A DNA stretch of 64,000 nucleotides. Source: Sulfurospirillum arsenophilum NBRC 109478 (lineage in GTDB: Bacteria; Campylobacterota; Campylobacteria; Campylobacterales; Sulfurospirillaceae). A program made the position numbers and the translations under genes. Shown here piece by piece: positions 7,607-19,304 of the stretch; the stretch's first letter is position 1, and the number at the start of each line of letters is the position of its first letter. Below the pieces are notes generated by a model. It worked only from the letters and a program-made list of their open reading frames with translations, had not been told where the DNA came from and did no database searches. The stretch covers positions 62,001 to 126,000 of the forward strand of contig NZ_BBQF01000002.1 in assembly GCF_000813345.1 (NCBI RefSeq), given 5' to 3'.

Positions 7607-8717
7607 TCTTATTGAGGGATTTCGCGATCCTCTTCATATGAAGGCCTTAGCGGCACTTATCAAAAAAGAGTGCACGTCTAAGATTAACATTATGGAGGTG
7701 TGTGGGGGACATACGCATACCATTATGAAGTTTGGGCTTTCGCAGATTTTGCCAGAACTCATCGAGTTTGTTCACGGTCCGGGATGTCCTGTGTGCATCA
7801 TGCCTAAAGAGCGCATTGACCATGCGATAGCTTTGGCTTCTATGCCAAATACGATTCTTGCAACGCTTGGCGATATGATAAGGGTTCCTGGAAGTAAAAC
7901 GTCTTTGCAAAAACTAAGAGCTGAAGGTAAAGATATACGTTCGTTGTATTCACCACTAGACGTCATTAAAATCGCTCAAGAAAATCCTGATAAAAACGTT
8001 GTTTTCTTTGCGATTGGTTTTGAAACCACAACGCCTATGAGTGCAGTGTTAGTCCAGCAAGCGATCGAAAAAAAGCTGACAAATCTTTTCTTTCATATCA
8101 ACCATGTCACCGTGCCTGAAGCGGTTGATGCGATTATGGGTGGAGGCGATGCAAAGATAGATGCCTTTTTAGGACCTTCGCATGTGAGTGTCATCACCGG
8201 TTATAAAATCTATGAACCCATTGCCAAAGCTTACCATACGCCTGTGGTAGTTTCCGGATTTGAGCCTACCGATGTGATGGAGTCTGTTTTGCGTATTGTT
8301 CGCCAAATGAACGAAGGCAAAAGCGTTGTGGACAATGAGTACGCTAGAGCCGTTACACGTGAAGGTAATCTCAAAGCACAAGAGCTAGTAGATACCTATT
8401 TTGAAAGACGTGACCACTTTCGATGGCGAGGTATTGGAGATATTCCTCATAGTGCACTTAAACTCAAAGCGGATTATGCAGCGTATGATGCTGAAATCGT
8501 GTTTGATGAAGTGCTTCCTAAAACAGAGTTGAATGACCATAAAATGTGTATTTGCGGTGACATTCTCAAAGGACGTGCCAAACCGTTTGACTGTAAAGTC
8601 TTTGGTAAAGCCTGTACACCAACCAATCCGATGGGGTCGTGCATGGTTTCCAGTGAAGGTGCGTGTTCTGCATACTTCAAATATGGCAAATTGAATCTCA
8701 AAGGAGCAAGAGCGTGA
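7593..8717 (+). CDS. hypD: HypD hydrogenase maturation Fe-S protein
   Basis: Starting at the ATG at 7593 (MPEVDLIEGF, preceded by GAGGGAG) the protein has 374 residues, matching the family; a frame from 7560 would lie inside hypC. Conserved features are MEVCGGHTH, GPGCPVCI and the C-terminal cysteine region (CICGDILKG, CTPTNPMGSCMVS) that binds a 4Fe-4S cluster. HypD with HypC assembles the Fe(CN)2CO group. It ends in a GTGA overlap with hypE. Confidence 0.95.
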   Translation: MPEVDLIEGFRDPLHMKALAALIKKECTSKINIMEVCGGHTHTIMKFGLSQILPELIEFVHGPGCPVCIMPKERIDHAIALASMPNTILATLGDMIRVPGSKTSLQKLRAEGKDIRSLYSPLDVIKIAQENPDKNVVFFAIGFETTTPMSAVLVQQAIEKKLTNLFFHINHVTVPEAVDAIMGGGDAKIDAFLGPSHVSVITGYKIYEPIAKAYHTPVVVSGFEPTDVMESVLRIVRQMNEGKSVVDNEYARAVTREGNLKAQELVDTYFERRDHFRWRGIGDIPHSALKLKADYAAYDAEIVFDEVLPKTELNDHKMCICGDILKGRAKPFDCKVFGKACTPTNPMGSCMVSSEGACSAYFKYGKLNLKGARA

Positions 8718-9718
8718 GCAAAAAGATACTTCTCTCTCACGGAGGTGGCGGCGAAGAGACCCAAAACCTCATTAAAGATCTCTTTTTTAAACATTTTGAC
8801 AATGAAATTTTACTCCGCATGGAAGATGCCGCAAGCCTTGTGATGAATGACCATAAAATCGCTTTTACAACCGACTCATTTGTCGTTTCACCGCTTTTTT
8901 TTAAAGGCGGCAACATTGGAAAACTCGCCATCGCAGGAACGGTGAATGATCTCTCGATGATGGGCGCAAAGCCTCGTTATATGACCTGTTCATTTATGAT
9001 CGAAGAGGGATTTTTGTATTCTCATCTTGAAGAGATTGTTATGACAATGCGCGATGAAATGGCAAAAAGTGGTGTCAAAATTGTGGCAGGCGATACGAAA
9101 GTTGTTCCTCGAGGTGGCGTTGATGGACTGTTTATCAACACTGCTGGTATTGGTGAAATCATGTGTGAAAACATCTCCGCACACAATTTGGAAAACGATG
9201 ATGTCATCATTGTCTCCAATGAAATCGGCAATCACGGTGCCTGCATCTTAGCTACACGCGAAGAGATAGAACTTGAAAGCGATCTTCACACAGACTGTGC
9301 AAGCTTGTGGAAGCCAGTGGAAGCACTTATCGACGCGGGTGTTAAAATCCATGCGCTTCGAGATGCAACCAGAGGAGGGCTGAGTGCAGTTTTGAATGAA
9401 TGGGCTGAGACATCAAAAGTATGCATTGAAGTGGACGAGGCTAAAATTCCTGTGGCTCAGGAGGTCAAAGGTGTGTGTGAGCTTTTAGGGTTTGAACCTT
9501 ATGAGTTTGCCAATGAAGGTACGATGGTGATCTGTTTGCCTCAAAGTGAAGCGCAAAAAGCCATTGACGTGCTTCAAAAATTCCCTGAAACTGCTAAGTG
9601 TGCTGTGATAGGTAAAGTCACCAATGCCTTTACATGTAAAGTTGTTTTACATACACCTTGGGGATCAGAGCGATTTTTAGAGCCACCTAAAGGTGAGTTA
9701 CTTCCAAGGATCTGTTAA
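8714..9718 (+). CDS. hypE: HypE hydrogenase maturation protein
   Basis: The GTG at 8714, preceded by AAGGAG, starts a 334-residue protein (MSKKILLSHGGGGEETQ). HypE is a PurM-like ATPase that dehydrates the thiocarboxamide made by HypF on its C-terminal cysteine to thiocyanate. The required ending PRIC is present. The ATP-binding GGGGEE and the segments AGDTKVVPRG and RDATRGGLS are typical. A TTTACATGTAAA copy at 9629-9640 encodes FTCK. It overlaps both neighbours (GTGA with hypD, TAATG with hypA). Confidence 0.95.
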   Translation: MSKKILLSHGGGGEETQNLIKDLFFKHFDNEILLRMEDAASLVMNDHKIAFTTDSFVVSPLFFKGGNIGKLAIAGTVNDLSMMGAKPRYMTCSFMIEEGFLYSHLEEIVMTMRDEMAKSGVKIVAGDTKVVPRGGVDGLFINTAGIGEIMCENISAHNLENDDVIIVSNEIGNHGACILATREEIELESDLHTDCASLWKPVEALIDAGVKIHALRDATRGGLSAVLNEWAETSKVCIEVDEAKIPVAQEVKGVCELLGFEPYEFANEGTMVICLPQSEAQKAIDVLQKFPETAKCAVIGKVTNAFTCKVVLHTPWGSERFLEPPKGELLPRIC

Positions 9719-10059
9719 TGCATGAATTTTCGATTGTTACAGCACTTTTAGAGATGTGTGAGAAAAATGCCAAAGAACACAATGCCACAAAAATCACTAA
9801 AGTTGAGATCAAAATAGGCAAGCTAAGCGGTGTTGAACCGCATCTGCTTGAGAGTGCATTTGATACGTTTAAAGAAGAAACCGTCTGTGATGGGGCAGAG
9901 TTTGTGATGCACGTACAAGACATTGTTGTTCGATGTCAGAGTTGCCAAAGCGAAACAACACTCAGTAAAAATGAATTTACGTGCCCTACATGTAACAGTA
10001 CGGAGCTTAGTATTATAGATGGTGAAGAGATGTACCTTATGCATCTGGAAATGGAGTAA
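9718..10059 (+). CDS. hypA: HypA nickel metallochaperone
   Basis: A 113-residue protein. MHEFSIV places the nickel-binding His at position 2, and two CxxC pairs (CQSC, CPTC) form the zinc site. It works with HypB in nickel insertion. It is the last gene of the hypBCDEA operon and starts within the hypE stop (TAATG). Confidence 0.95.
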   Translation: MHEFSIVTALLEMCEKNAKEHNATKITKVEIKIGKLSGVEPHLLESAFDTFKEETVCDGAEFVMHVQDIVVRCQSCQSETTLSKNEFTCPTCNSTELSIIDGEEMYLMHLEME

Positions 10060-10122
10060 AGAGAGGCTAAGAGTCCGTAATGTATAATCAGTGATTACAT
10101 TAGAACTTTATTAAGGATGTTA

Positions 10123-10623
10123 ATGATAAACGAGCTACGACGTGCAACCATTGAAGATTTGCCAGAGATCATCAAGATTTACAATGAAGCAATCAAAGAT
10201 GGTATATCCACTGCCGATAGTAAAATCGTCACGGTTGAAGATAAACTAGAGTGGTTTCACTCGCATACATCAACTCGTCCCATTTTGGTTAAAGAGTACC
10301 ATGGACGCATCATTGCATGGATTAGTGTGCAACCTTTTTACGCTAATCTTTTGGCCTATAATCATAGTGCTCGTATCAATATCTACATTGATAAAAACTT
10401 CCAAGGTAAAAAATTGGGGCAACAGTTTTTAAGTGAGGCGATAGACCAAGCGAAACATTATGAGATCAAGACACTTTTAGCGCTTATTTTTTCGGAAAAT
10501 GCACCCAGCTTGAAACTCTTTAAAAAATTAGGTTTCAAAGAGTGGGGCAATCTTAACCGTATTGCTACTATTGAAGGAATCGATAAAGACCTTTTAATCC
10601 TTGGTCTTCGCATTCAAGAGTAA
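10123..10623 (+). CDS. GNAT N-acetyltransferase, phosphinothricin-acetyltransferase-like
   Basis: The ATG at 10123 is preferred over that at 10117, because the AAGGA box at 10113-10117 overlaps the earlier codon. The 166-residue product opens with LRRATIEDLPEIIKIYNEAI, the standard opening of the PAT/Bar branch of GNAT enzymes. It has the acetyl-CoA loop (FQGKKLGQQ) and an ENAPSLKLFKKLGF segment. Substrates in this branch include amino-acid analogues and free amino acids; the true one is unknown. It lies 2 bp before the HAD gene and is probably co-transcribed with it. Confidence 0.8.
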   Translation: MINELRRATIEDLPEIIKIYNEAIKDGISTADSKIVTVEDKLEWFHSHTSTRPILVKEYHGRIIAWISVQPFYANLLAYNHSARINIYIDKNFQGKKLGQQFLSEAIDQAKHYEIKTLLALIFSENAPSLKLFKKLGFKEWGNLNRIATIEGIDKDLLILGLRIQE

Positions 10624-10625
10624 CC

Positions 10626-11261
10626 ATGAGAAAAGAAGCATCAATTATTTTTGATATGGATGGAACATTAATTGACTCCAGTGCGGCAATGACGCACAGT
10701 GTCAATTATGTACGCAACACCTTAGGTCTCTCGCCCATTGCCAAAGAATTCTTAGAGTATCACATCAATCAACCCGATCAACATTTACCAAAGATTTTTT
10801 ACAATACAGATGAGTATGACCCAGCACATCGCGCTTTGTTTAAAGACCACTATATGCACTTTTCTCCTAGTATGATAGCGCTATATCCTGATGTGCGAGA
10901 GATGTTGCATGTGCTTAGTCAAAAGGCTTATTTGTCGATTGCTACCAATGCGAGTGATTTTTTTGCGCGTCATATGCTTGAGAAAATGGGCATCATTGAG
11001 CATTTTTCTGCCATTGTTGGAGCCAATAACGTAGCTGAGCCAAAACCCAGCCCCTTAATGGTTTACCGTTTAATGGATGAGTTAGGAAGTGATCCTTCAA
11101 AAACGATTCTCGTAGGTGACAGTATCAAAGATGAACTTGCCGCCTCAAATGCTGGAATCAATTTTATTTTTGCAGGATGGGGATATGGAACGAGTGAAAC
11201 TGCAAGCGTGAAAGCCCATAATATCCATGAGCTTTTAAGCCTACTCAATACGTTTATTTAA
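10626..11261 (+). CDS. HAD-superfamily hydrolase, phosphoglycolate-phosphatase-like
   Basis: A 211-residue HAD phosphatase with all motifs: FDMDGTLID (nucleophile Asp), a Thr/Ser motif II in SIATNAS, Lys in AEPKPSP, and VGDSIKDELAA (motif IV). The cap after motif I is helical, as in Gph/PGMB-type enzymes. Phosphoglycolate or a similar small phosphate ester is plausible. Its stop overlaps the convergent AsmA-like gene by 8 bp (11254-11261). Confidence 0.8.
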   Translation: MRKEASIIFDMDGTLIDSSAAMTHSVNYVRNTLGLSPIAKEFLEYHINQPDQHLPKIFYNTDEYDPAHRALFKDHYMHFSPSMIALYPDVREMLHVLSQKAYLSIATNASDFFARHMLEKMGIIEHFSAIVGANNVAEPKPSPLMVYRLMDELGSDPSKTILVGDSIKDELAASNAGINFIFAGWGYGTSETASVKAHNIHELLSLLNTFI

Positions 11262-13815
11262 GAAGCTCTAGCGGTAATTCAAACGTACGTTTTAGGATAT
11301 TCATAGGGCTTTTGAGTGTATCTAAAATCAGGTGTGTTTCGATCTTTGGATCGGTGGTAGGACCTGTAACATCCACATTGGTTGCAATTCGTTTATCTTC
11401 TCCCAAAATAATGCCCCCTACAATAGGAATCATATCAATCGCTGAGCTAAAGGTTTTGAGTGTTTTGATCTGAAGTTTTAGATCAAGCGTGTTCGCGATT
11501 AAATTAACCATACCTTTGCCCATAATATCTGCACTTTTACCCCGTAGTTGAAGCTCTTTAATGTGCATAGCCTCTTTCGTTTGGTTAAATTCTACAGAGC
11601 CATTATCCACAAAATAACCCTCTGTGTTAAAGTTAGGATCATTAAAAACAAGCAAAGAAGGGATAGCGTTGATTGTTGCCATAAGATTATTGAAAAACTT
11701 GAGATCTTTGATAAACGTTTTGTGCATGACGAAAGTGCCTTGCATATTATTATCATCTTTACCATCAATATTCAATGAAAAATCACCCTCATAGAAATAG
11801 CGTCTATTAAAGAGTGCATTTGTGGCATCAGCATCGAGTGCTGTCGCTTGAATGCCAAGTTTTCCTTTTCGTTTTTCATATTCAAACGAAGATTTGCCAC
11901 GCTTGGAATTGAGATGAATATTATCTTTAAAAAGTGTTAGAGTGTAGCGCTCACTTAAGATGGTTTTGTTACTTTCCAAATCAATGAAAGAGGAATTTTC
12001 ACCAAAGATAGTGGTTTTAATAGGTATATCTAAAGGATCATCGCCTTGTGGCAGAGCGATATTGAAATCTTTTACATGTAACGTAAGATCTTTGTCATAA
12101 TGAAGTGAGAGTTTCGTGTTGGTGGTGCTTGCATCAAGGATTTTAGTATTGGTTGTAAGTGCAATTTCAAAATCGCGAACAGGCTCGCGGTTTTCTAAAA
12201 GGGGCGTGTTGACATTTTGAAGATTGATCTTAGCATCAAAATTTTCAAAATCCTTGGTTTGAACATACACCGATCCTTGTGTAAGGTTACCATCGCTCAT
12301 AAAAGGAGAGAATGCGGCTACTTTTGTTAGATCTGTAAGTATGAATTGATTGTTGTCTTTAGTAAAAATAATGGTCGTATTGAGGCTTGGCAACGCCATT
12401 TTTGTGGTGGCGTTCTCAATCGAAAATGAAGCATTTTGATCGGCTAAGTTATTGATTTTTAACAGCCTAGTTCCACTAAAATCAAGCAACAGTGCATTAA
12501 TATCTATATCACCCTCGTATCGACTTTTCTTGGCATCAAAAACGCCTGTCGCATTGATATCAAAGAGATTTTTATACCGTAGATTTGTGTTATCAAGCAT
12601 GATCTTGAAGTTATCGAGCCTTACTTCTCCATATTTGGTTGACATTGGAAGTCCGCTGAGGGTAAAGTCACTAGGGGAAAGTTTAAATTTTCCTGTTGCG
12701 TTTATGTCATAAGGAAGAAACTTAATATCCAGTCTGACATTGGCATCGGTTAAACCGGTTGTTTGAGTAATGGGTACATCAATTTTGAAAGCATGTAAAA
12801 TTTTATGTATTGGGGCATCGAGTTTGGATGTGGCATTAAGATCAACGACAATGCCTGTTCCTTTGCCAATGAGGTTATAGATATAAACATCCGCTTTTTG
12901 GATGATTTTTTGCTCATAGCTTGGCTCTTTGATGTCAAAAAGAAGCTTATCGTTTTTAAACTCAATACCGATTTCTTTGACATAAGCAGGCGGCACAGTA
13001 GGTTCAAAACTTACGGTAGCATTTTTTACCGTTGCCGTTCCATGCATTTGCATTGGAAAATAATCAAGCGTAGCAAGATTAAATTTGCCTTCAAAGAAGT
13101 GTAAAATATACTCTTCTCCCACGATGTTTTTATCGATCCAATCTTTGGCAATTTGATCAAGTTCGACCTGAGAAACGATAAAATCCATAAGGTCTTTGAG
13201 TTCTTTGTTGGTAAAAGATTCACTTTGCAGATGGTAGGTTAAAAGCTTGTCTTTAATATCAAAAAGCGCAACTCCTTTAAGTCCAAATATCTCAAAATCA
13301 CCTTCAAAGTTATAGGTTTTTTCTTTGAAGTCCATACGGGTTTTACCGTTTACATGTAAATGATAATCTTTAAGAAATGCCTCTTGAATTTCAACATCCA
13401 CTTGCCATTTTTCGATAGGGATAATAATGAGATTGACGCTGAGATGTTTACTGTCCAGTTTAAAGGTGTTTTCTTCGTAATGAAGAGATAGCATTTCGTT
13501 AGCATAGCGAATAGTTTCAATGCTGATTTTGCTGAAAAACTGATTGATGTATGGGAAATTTTTAATCAGTTCAGCCATCTCTTCTAAAGAGGTATCGGTT
13601 TGTGTTTCCTTTTTAATATCAAGCGTTTCAATACTTACAATCAATTTTTTATCTAGTTTGATATATAATTGATCAATTTTTATCGTCGGTAATGTAAGAT
13701 TATCGATCGAAATGCCATTTGCTAAGGTGCCAATTAATGCTACGACAGAAAGAACTATGAATAGTAAAAGTATCCAGATATTCCTAATTGTATGTGATGT
13801 TGCTTTAATAATCAT
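11254..13815 (-). CDS. AsmA/YhdP-like envelope protein
   Basis: An 853-residue protein with one N-terminal membrane anchor (IWILLLFIVLSVVALIG) and a long periplasmic region of repeated beta-strand segments. The C-terminus (MGKGMVNLIANTLDL, PIVGGIILGEDKR, VTGPTTDPKIE) is typical of the AsmA-like C-terminal domain of YhdP. Family members are long beta-groove proteins that bridge the periplasm and help move phospholipids to the outer membrane. Two TTACATGTAA copies (12072, 13350) encode LHV. The first 59 bp also encode the N-terminus of mltG on the other strand, if the start given for mltG is right. Confidence 0.75.
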   Translation of the reverse strand: MIIKATSHTIRNIWILLLFIVLSVVALIGTLANGISIDNLTLPTIKIDQLYIKLDKKLIVSIETLDIKKETQTDTSLEEMAELIKNFPYINQFFSKISIETIRYANEMLSLHYEENTFKLDSKHLSVNLIIIPIEKWQVDVEIQEAFLKDYHLHVNGKTRMDFKEKTYNFEGDFEIFGLKGVALFDIKDKLLTYHLQSESFTNKELKDLMDFIVSQVELDQIAKDWIDKNIVGEEYILHFFEGKFNLATLDYFPMQMHGTATVKNATVSFEPTVPPAYVKEIGIEFKNDKLLFDIKEPSYEQKIIQKADVYIYNLIGKGTGIVVDLNATSKLDAPIHKILHAFKIDVPITQTTGLTDANVRLDIKFLPYDINATGKFKLSPSDFTLSGLPMSTKYGEVRLDNFKIMLDNTNLRYKNLFDINATGVFDAKKSRYEGDIDINALLLDFSGTRLLKINNLADQNASFSIENATTKMALPSLNTTIIFTKDNNQFILTDLTKVAAFSPFMSDGNLTQGSVYVQTKDFENFDAKINLQNVNTPLLENREPVRDFEIALTTNTKILDASTTNTKLSLHYDKDLTLHVKDFNIALPQGDDPLDIPIKTTIFGENSSFIDLESNKTILSERYTLTLFKDNIHLNSKRGKSSFEYEKRKGKLGIQATALDADATNALFNRRYFYEGDFSLNIDGKDDNNMQGTFVMHKTFIKDLKFFNNLMATINAIPSLLVFNDPNFNTEGYFVDNGSVEFNQTKEAMHIKELQLRGKSADIMGKGMVNLIANTLDLKLQIKTLKTFSSAIDMIPIVGGIILGEDKRIATNVDVTGPTTDPKIETHLILDTLKSPMNILKRTFELPLELLK

Positions 13816-14695
13816 ATATTCTCTTCTCTTTCACTTGTCCAGACCGATGAGCTCTAGCTCGGTCGCCTTTGTGCCACAAGGCTCAATAAGCCAAATTATA
13901 TCATATATGGTTGAGAAAAATTTTGACCTCCACGATAAAGTCGATAAATACCTTCTTTATATGATTGGCAAACCTCAATCGGGGTGGGTGAGTATCAATC
14001 CAAGTCCACTGACGCGTGGCGACTTCCTTTACAAGCTTTCTCATTCAAAAGCGCCTTTAAAGGTCATCACCTATATACCTGGTGAAACCAAAGAGCTTTT
14101 GTTTGTGCAAATTGCACTTGCCTTTGATCTTTCATATGAAAAATTGATGCAAGAATACGCTCTTGCAACACCTTATGTAGAGGGATTTTTGGTGCCAGAT
14201 ACCTACTATATTCCTATCGGTATTAGCGAAAAGCATCTGGTTCATTTTTTACTCGCTAATGCGAAGAAGTACCATAAAGATGTCTTTGAAAAGATTTTTG
14301 GTGAGTTTAATGAAGCGAAGTGGCAAAAGTTTATTATTATTGCTTCTATTATTCAAAAAGAGGCTGCTAATAATGAGGAAATGCCAATGGTGTCATCGGT
14401 TATCTATAACCGTCTTAAAAAAGACATGAAGCTCCAAATGGACGGAACACTGAATTATGGTCAATACTCTCATATAAAGATTACACCACAGCGCATTCGT
14501 GAAGACACGTCACCGTATAATACCTATATGTATAAAGGCTTACCACCTAATCCCGTGTGCAGTGTGAGTAAAGAGGCCATTTTTGCAGCTATTTTTCCAA
14601 AAGCGACCAATTATCTCTATTTTGTAAAAAATAAAAATGGAACCCACACGTTTTCACAGAATTATGAGACACATTTGGAAAATATAAAAAATTAA
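13757..14695 (+). CDS. mltG: MltG endolytic murein transglycosylase
   Basis: The family-wide organisation is present: an N-terminal membrane helix, a LysM-like segment and the YceG catalytic domain. The catalytic Glu is about residue 202 in ASIIQKEAAN, with VIYNRLKKDMKLQMDGT and LPPNPVCSVS further on. It cuts nascent glycan strands and limits peptidoglycan chain length. I chose the ATG at 13757 (312 residues) because the next Met would remove the membrane helix. This start lies 59 bp inside the divergent AsmA-like gene, and its ribosome site is weak (GAAAGAA). The N-terminal position is therefore less certain than the identity. Confidence 0.85.
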   Translation: MNSKSIQIFLIVCDVALIIIYSLLFHLSRPMSSSSVAFVPQGSISQIISYMVEKNFDLHDKVDKYLLYMIGKPQSGWVSINPSPLTRGDFLYKLSHSKAPLKVITYIPGETKELLFVQIALAFDLSYEKLMQEYALATPYVEGFLVPDTYYIPIGISEKHLVHFLLANAKKYHKDVFEKIFGEFNEAKWQKFIIIASIIQKEAANNEEMPMVSSVIYNRLKKDMKLQMDGTLNYGQYSHIKITPQRIREDTSPYNTYMYKGLPPNPVCSVSKEAIFAAIFPKATNYLYFVKNKNGTHTFSQNYETHLENIKN

Positions 14696-14750
14696 TGACG
14701 TAAATTTAATAAAGAGAAATAAAGAAACTGGTAGCATTACCAAAATCTAG

Positions 14751-17006
<2,256 letters not shown>

Positions 17007-17013
17007 TTTTTGA

Positions 17014-17025
17014 TTTACATGTAAA
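17014..17025. repeat. TTTACATGTAAA palindrome between icd and mdh
   Basis: The palindrome fills most of the 31-bp gap, starts 8 bp after the icd stop and touches the AAGAAGGAG ribosome site of mdh. Confidence 0.95.
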
Positions 17026-17037
17026 GAAGGAGTCTCA

Positions 17038-17988
17038 TTGTCACAAGGAAAAAAAGTCTCAATTATCGGAGCAGGAAATGTGGGAGCAACAATTTGCTAT
17101 TGGTTAGCCATGCGTAAAAGTTGCCGTGAAATTGTGATGATAGACCTCGTTGAGGGCGTTGCCGTTGGCAAAGCCCTTGACATCTCCCAAGCTACCAGTC
17201 CTGAAGGCAGCCATACACTTATTAGCGCTTCAAGCGATTATAAACATATTTCAAACAGCGATATTATCGTTATTACTGCAGGCAGTCCCCGAAAACCAGG
17301 TATGAGCAGGGATGATCTTTTGATGATTAACGCAAAGATTACCAAAGGTATTATTGAGCAAGTTAAAATCTATGCACCAGATGCCATCGTTATCACCGTT
17401 TCCAATCCTTTAGATGCTATTACGTATGTTGCCATCAAAGCAGGAAATTATCCACGAGGTCGTGTTATTGGAATGGCGGGTATTTTGGATAGTTCTCGTA
17501 TGGAGACATTTATTTCGCAGAAGCTTGGTTTTGGCTATGGACAAATAACAGCGAGTGTTATGGGTGGGCATGGGGATGATATGGTTCCCCTTCCTCGTTA
17601 CTCTTCTGTAAACGGTGTAGCACTTACAGATTTGCTCAGCGATCTTGAAATTGATGAGATTATTGAAAAAACACGTCATGGTGGAGCTGAAATTGTAGGT
17701 TATATGGGAACATCTGCTTATTATGCACCTGCTAACTCGACGGTTAAGATGATAGAGGCTATTTTGAGTGATTCTCGCTCCATTTTCCCCTGTGCGGTTT
17801 TACTTGATGGCGAGTATGGTTACCATAACACCGTTAACGGTGTACCCGTCGTTTTGGGGGCCAATGGCGTTGAAGAAATCGTTGAGTTACCCCTTAATTT
17901 AAATGAACAACATCAATTTTCAAAAAGTGTTGATTCTGTCAATAAACTCTTAGAGACGTTAGAAAAAAACAATTTCTTTACGGTCTAA
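17038..17988 (+). CDS. mdh: Malate dehydrogenase, copy 1
   Basis: A 316-residue LDH-like malate dehydrogenase starting at TTG (17038), with AAGGAG just before it. The NAD fold GAGNVGAT is at about 11-18, and strand beta-2 ends in MIDLVEGVAVGKALD, the usual NAD-type sequence. Substrate Arg residues lie in RKPGMSRDD, and the catalytic His in GGHGDDMVPL. It interconverts malate and oxaloacetate. A paralogue follows 238 bp downstream, about three-quarters identical without gaps. A hairpin terminator lies between them. Confidence 0.95.
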   Translation: MSQGKKVSIIGAGNVGATICYWLAMRKSCREIVMIDLVEGVAVGKALDISQATSPEGSHTLISASSDYKHISNSDIIVITAGSPRKPGMSRDDLLMINAKITKGIIEQVKIYAPDAIVITVSNPLDAITYVAIKAGNYPRGRVIGMAGILDSSRMETFISQKLGFGYGQITASVMGGHGDDMVPLPRYSSVNGVALTDLLSDLEIDEIIEKTRHGGAEIVGYMGTSAYYAPANSTVKMIEAILSDSRSIFPCAVLLDGEYGYHNTVNGVPVVLGANGVEEIVELPLNLNEQHQFSKSVDSVNKLLETLEKNNFFTV

Positions 17989-18009
17989 TATTCTTCCCTA
18001 AAATCTTAA

Positions 18010-18037
18010 TGAGAGCCATAGGTTACCATGGCTCTCA
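18010..18037 (+). terminator. Terminator-like hairpin after mdh copy 1
   Basis: TGAGAGCCAT (18010-18019) pairs with ATGGCTCTCA (18028-18037) across an 8-nt loop and is followed by ATTTTAT. It would separate the two mdh genes into different transcripts. Confidence 0.75.
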
Positions 18038-18226
18038 ATTTTATATCCTATTGAAAAACACGATACATACTTGCCATTTTAAAATCACATCAACCACAAT
18101 CTTTACGGTTCATAACGTTTAATGTAACCAAAAGATGATAAACGGTGATAATTAATTAAGAATTAAATAATAAATTATACAATGGTATTACTAAAGATAA
18201 ATATTATAGAAAATCAGGAGATACTG

Positions 18227-19177
18227 ATGTCACAAGGTAAAAAAGTTTCAATTATTGGTACAGGAAATGTTGGTGCTACCGTTTGTTATTGGCTTTCAAT
18301 GCGTAAAAGATGTAGAGAAATTGTTATGATTGATAGGCATGGCGTTGTTGCACATGGAAAAGCATTGGATATTTTGCAAGCAACAAGCCCTGAGGGTAGC
18401 CATACGCAAATTTATAATTCAACAGATTATGCAATGGCAGCAAATAGTGATGTGGTTGTGATAACGGCAGGAAGTCCACGAAAACCAGGAATGAGCCGAG
18501 ATGATTTATTGATTTTGAATGCTGGCATTACAGAGCAAGTTATTCACGAAGTGCGAAAATATGCTCCCAATGCTATTATTATTATGGTTTCCAATCCGTT
18601 GGATGCAATGACCTATACGGCTCTTAAAGCAGGGTGTTATCCACGTAATCAGGTGATTGGAATGGCAGGTATTTTAGACAGTGCGCGAATGGAAACATTC
18701 ATTTCTCAAAAATTGGGCTTTGGTTATGGCCAAGTAACCGCAAGTGTGATTGGTGGTCATGGTGACAACATGGTTCCGCTTCCTCGTTACTCATCGGTTA
18801 ATGGTGTTGCTCTTGCCGATTTGCTGAGCGATGAAGAAATAAAAGAGATCATTGAGCAAACAAGAGAGGGTGGTGCAGAAATTGTGGGTTATATGGGAAC
18901 ATCTGCTTATTATGCTCCTGCAAACTCTGTTGTGAAAATGATAGAAGCCATTATTAGCGATGCGAGAGCTATTTTTCCTTGTGCTGTTTTATTAGAAGGG
19001 GAATATGGCTATAATGACATTGTAAACGGTGTCCCCGTTGTTTTAGGTGCTCATGGTGTTGAAAAAGTTCTTGAGTTGCCCCTTAATTTAGATGAACAAA
19101 AACAGTTTGCAAAAAGTATAAATTCTGTAGCAGAACTATTAGAAATATTACGAAAAAACAATTTTTTTACAGTATAA
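18227..19177 (+). CDS. Malate dehydrogenase paralogue, copy 2
   Basis: The ATG at 18227 (AGGAG at 18216) gives 316 residues beginning MSQGKKVSIIGTGNVGAT, collinear with copy 1. Catalytic residues are kept (RKPGMSRDD, SNPLDAMTY, GGHGDNMVPL), so it should be an active malate dehydrogenase. The cofactor loop differs: after the beta-2 Asp, copy 1 reads LVEGVAVG and this copy RHGVVAHG, putting a basic residue where NADP-using relatives often have one. The gene and its leader use more A+T-rich codons than copy 1. It has its own A+T-rich upstream region of about 190 bp. Confidence 0.9.
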   Translation: MSQGKKVSIIGTGNVGATVCYWLSMRKRCREIVMIDRHGVVAHGKALDILQATSPEGSHTQIYNSTDYAMAANSDVVVITAGSPRKPGMSRDDLLILNAGITEQVIHEVRKYAPNAIIIMVSNPLDAMTYTALKAGCYPRNQVIGMAGILDSARMETFISQKLGFGYGQVTASVIGGHGDNMVPLPRYSSVNGVALADLLSDEEIKEIIEQTREGGAEIVGYMGTSAYYAPANSVVKMIEAIISDARAIFPCAVLLEGEYGYNDIVNGVPVVLGAHGVEKVLELPLNLDEQKQFAKSINSVAELLEILRKNNFFTV

Positions 19178-19304
19178 ATTCTTTTGTTAACTTAAATTAG
19201 AGACAAAAAAAACATATAGTTAAGATTTTTATTGATTATGATGTTCAGATAACTATAGAGTCTTGGTATCGAAAGTTTAATTTAAGTCAATGCAGGGAGG
19301 TTTT

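Noticed and set aside
13712-13756. Longer N-terminus for MltG
   Set aside because: It would extend the antisense overlap with the AsmA-like gene and add a polar stretch before the membrane helix, with no ribosome site.
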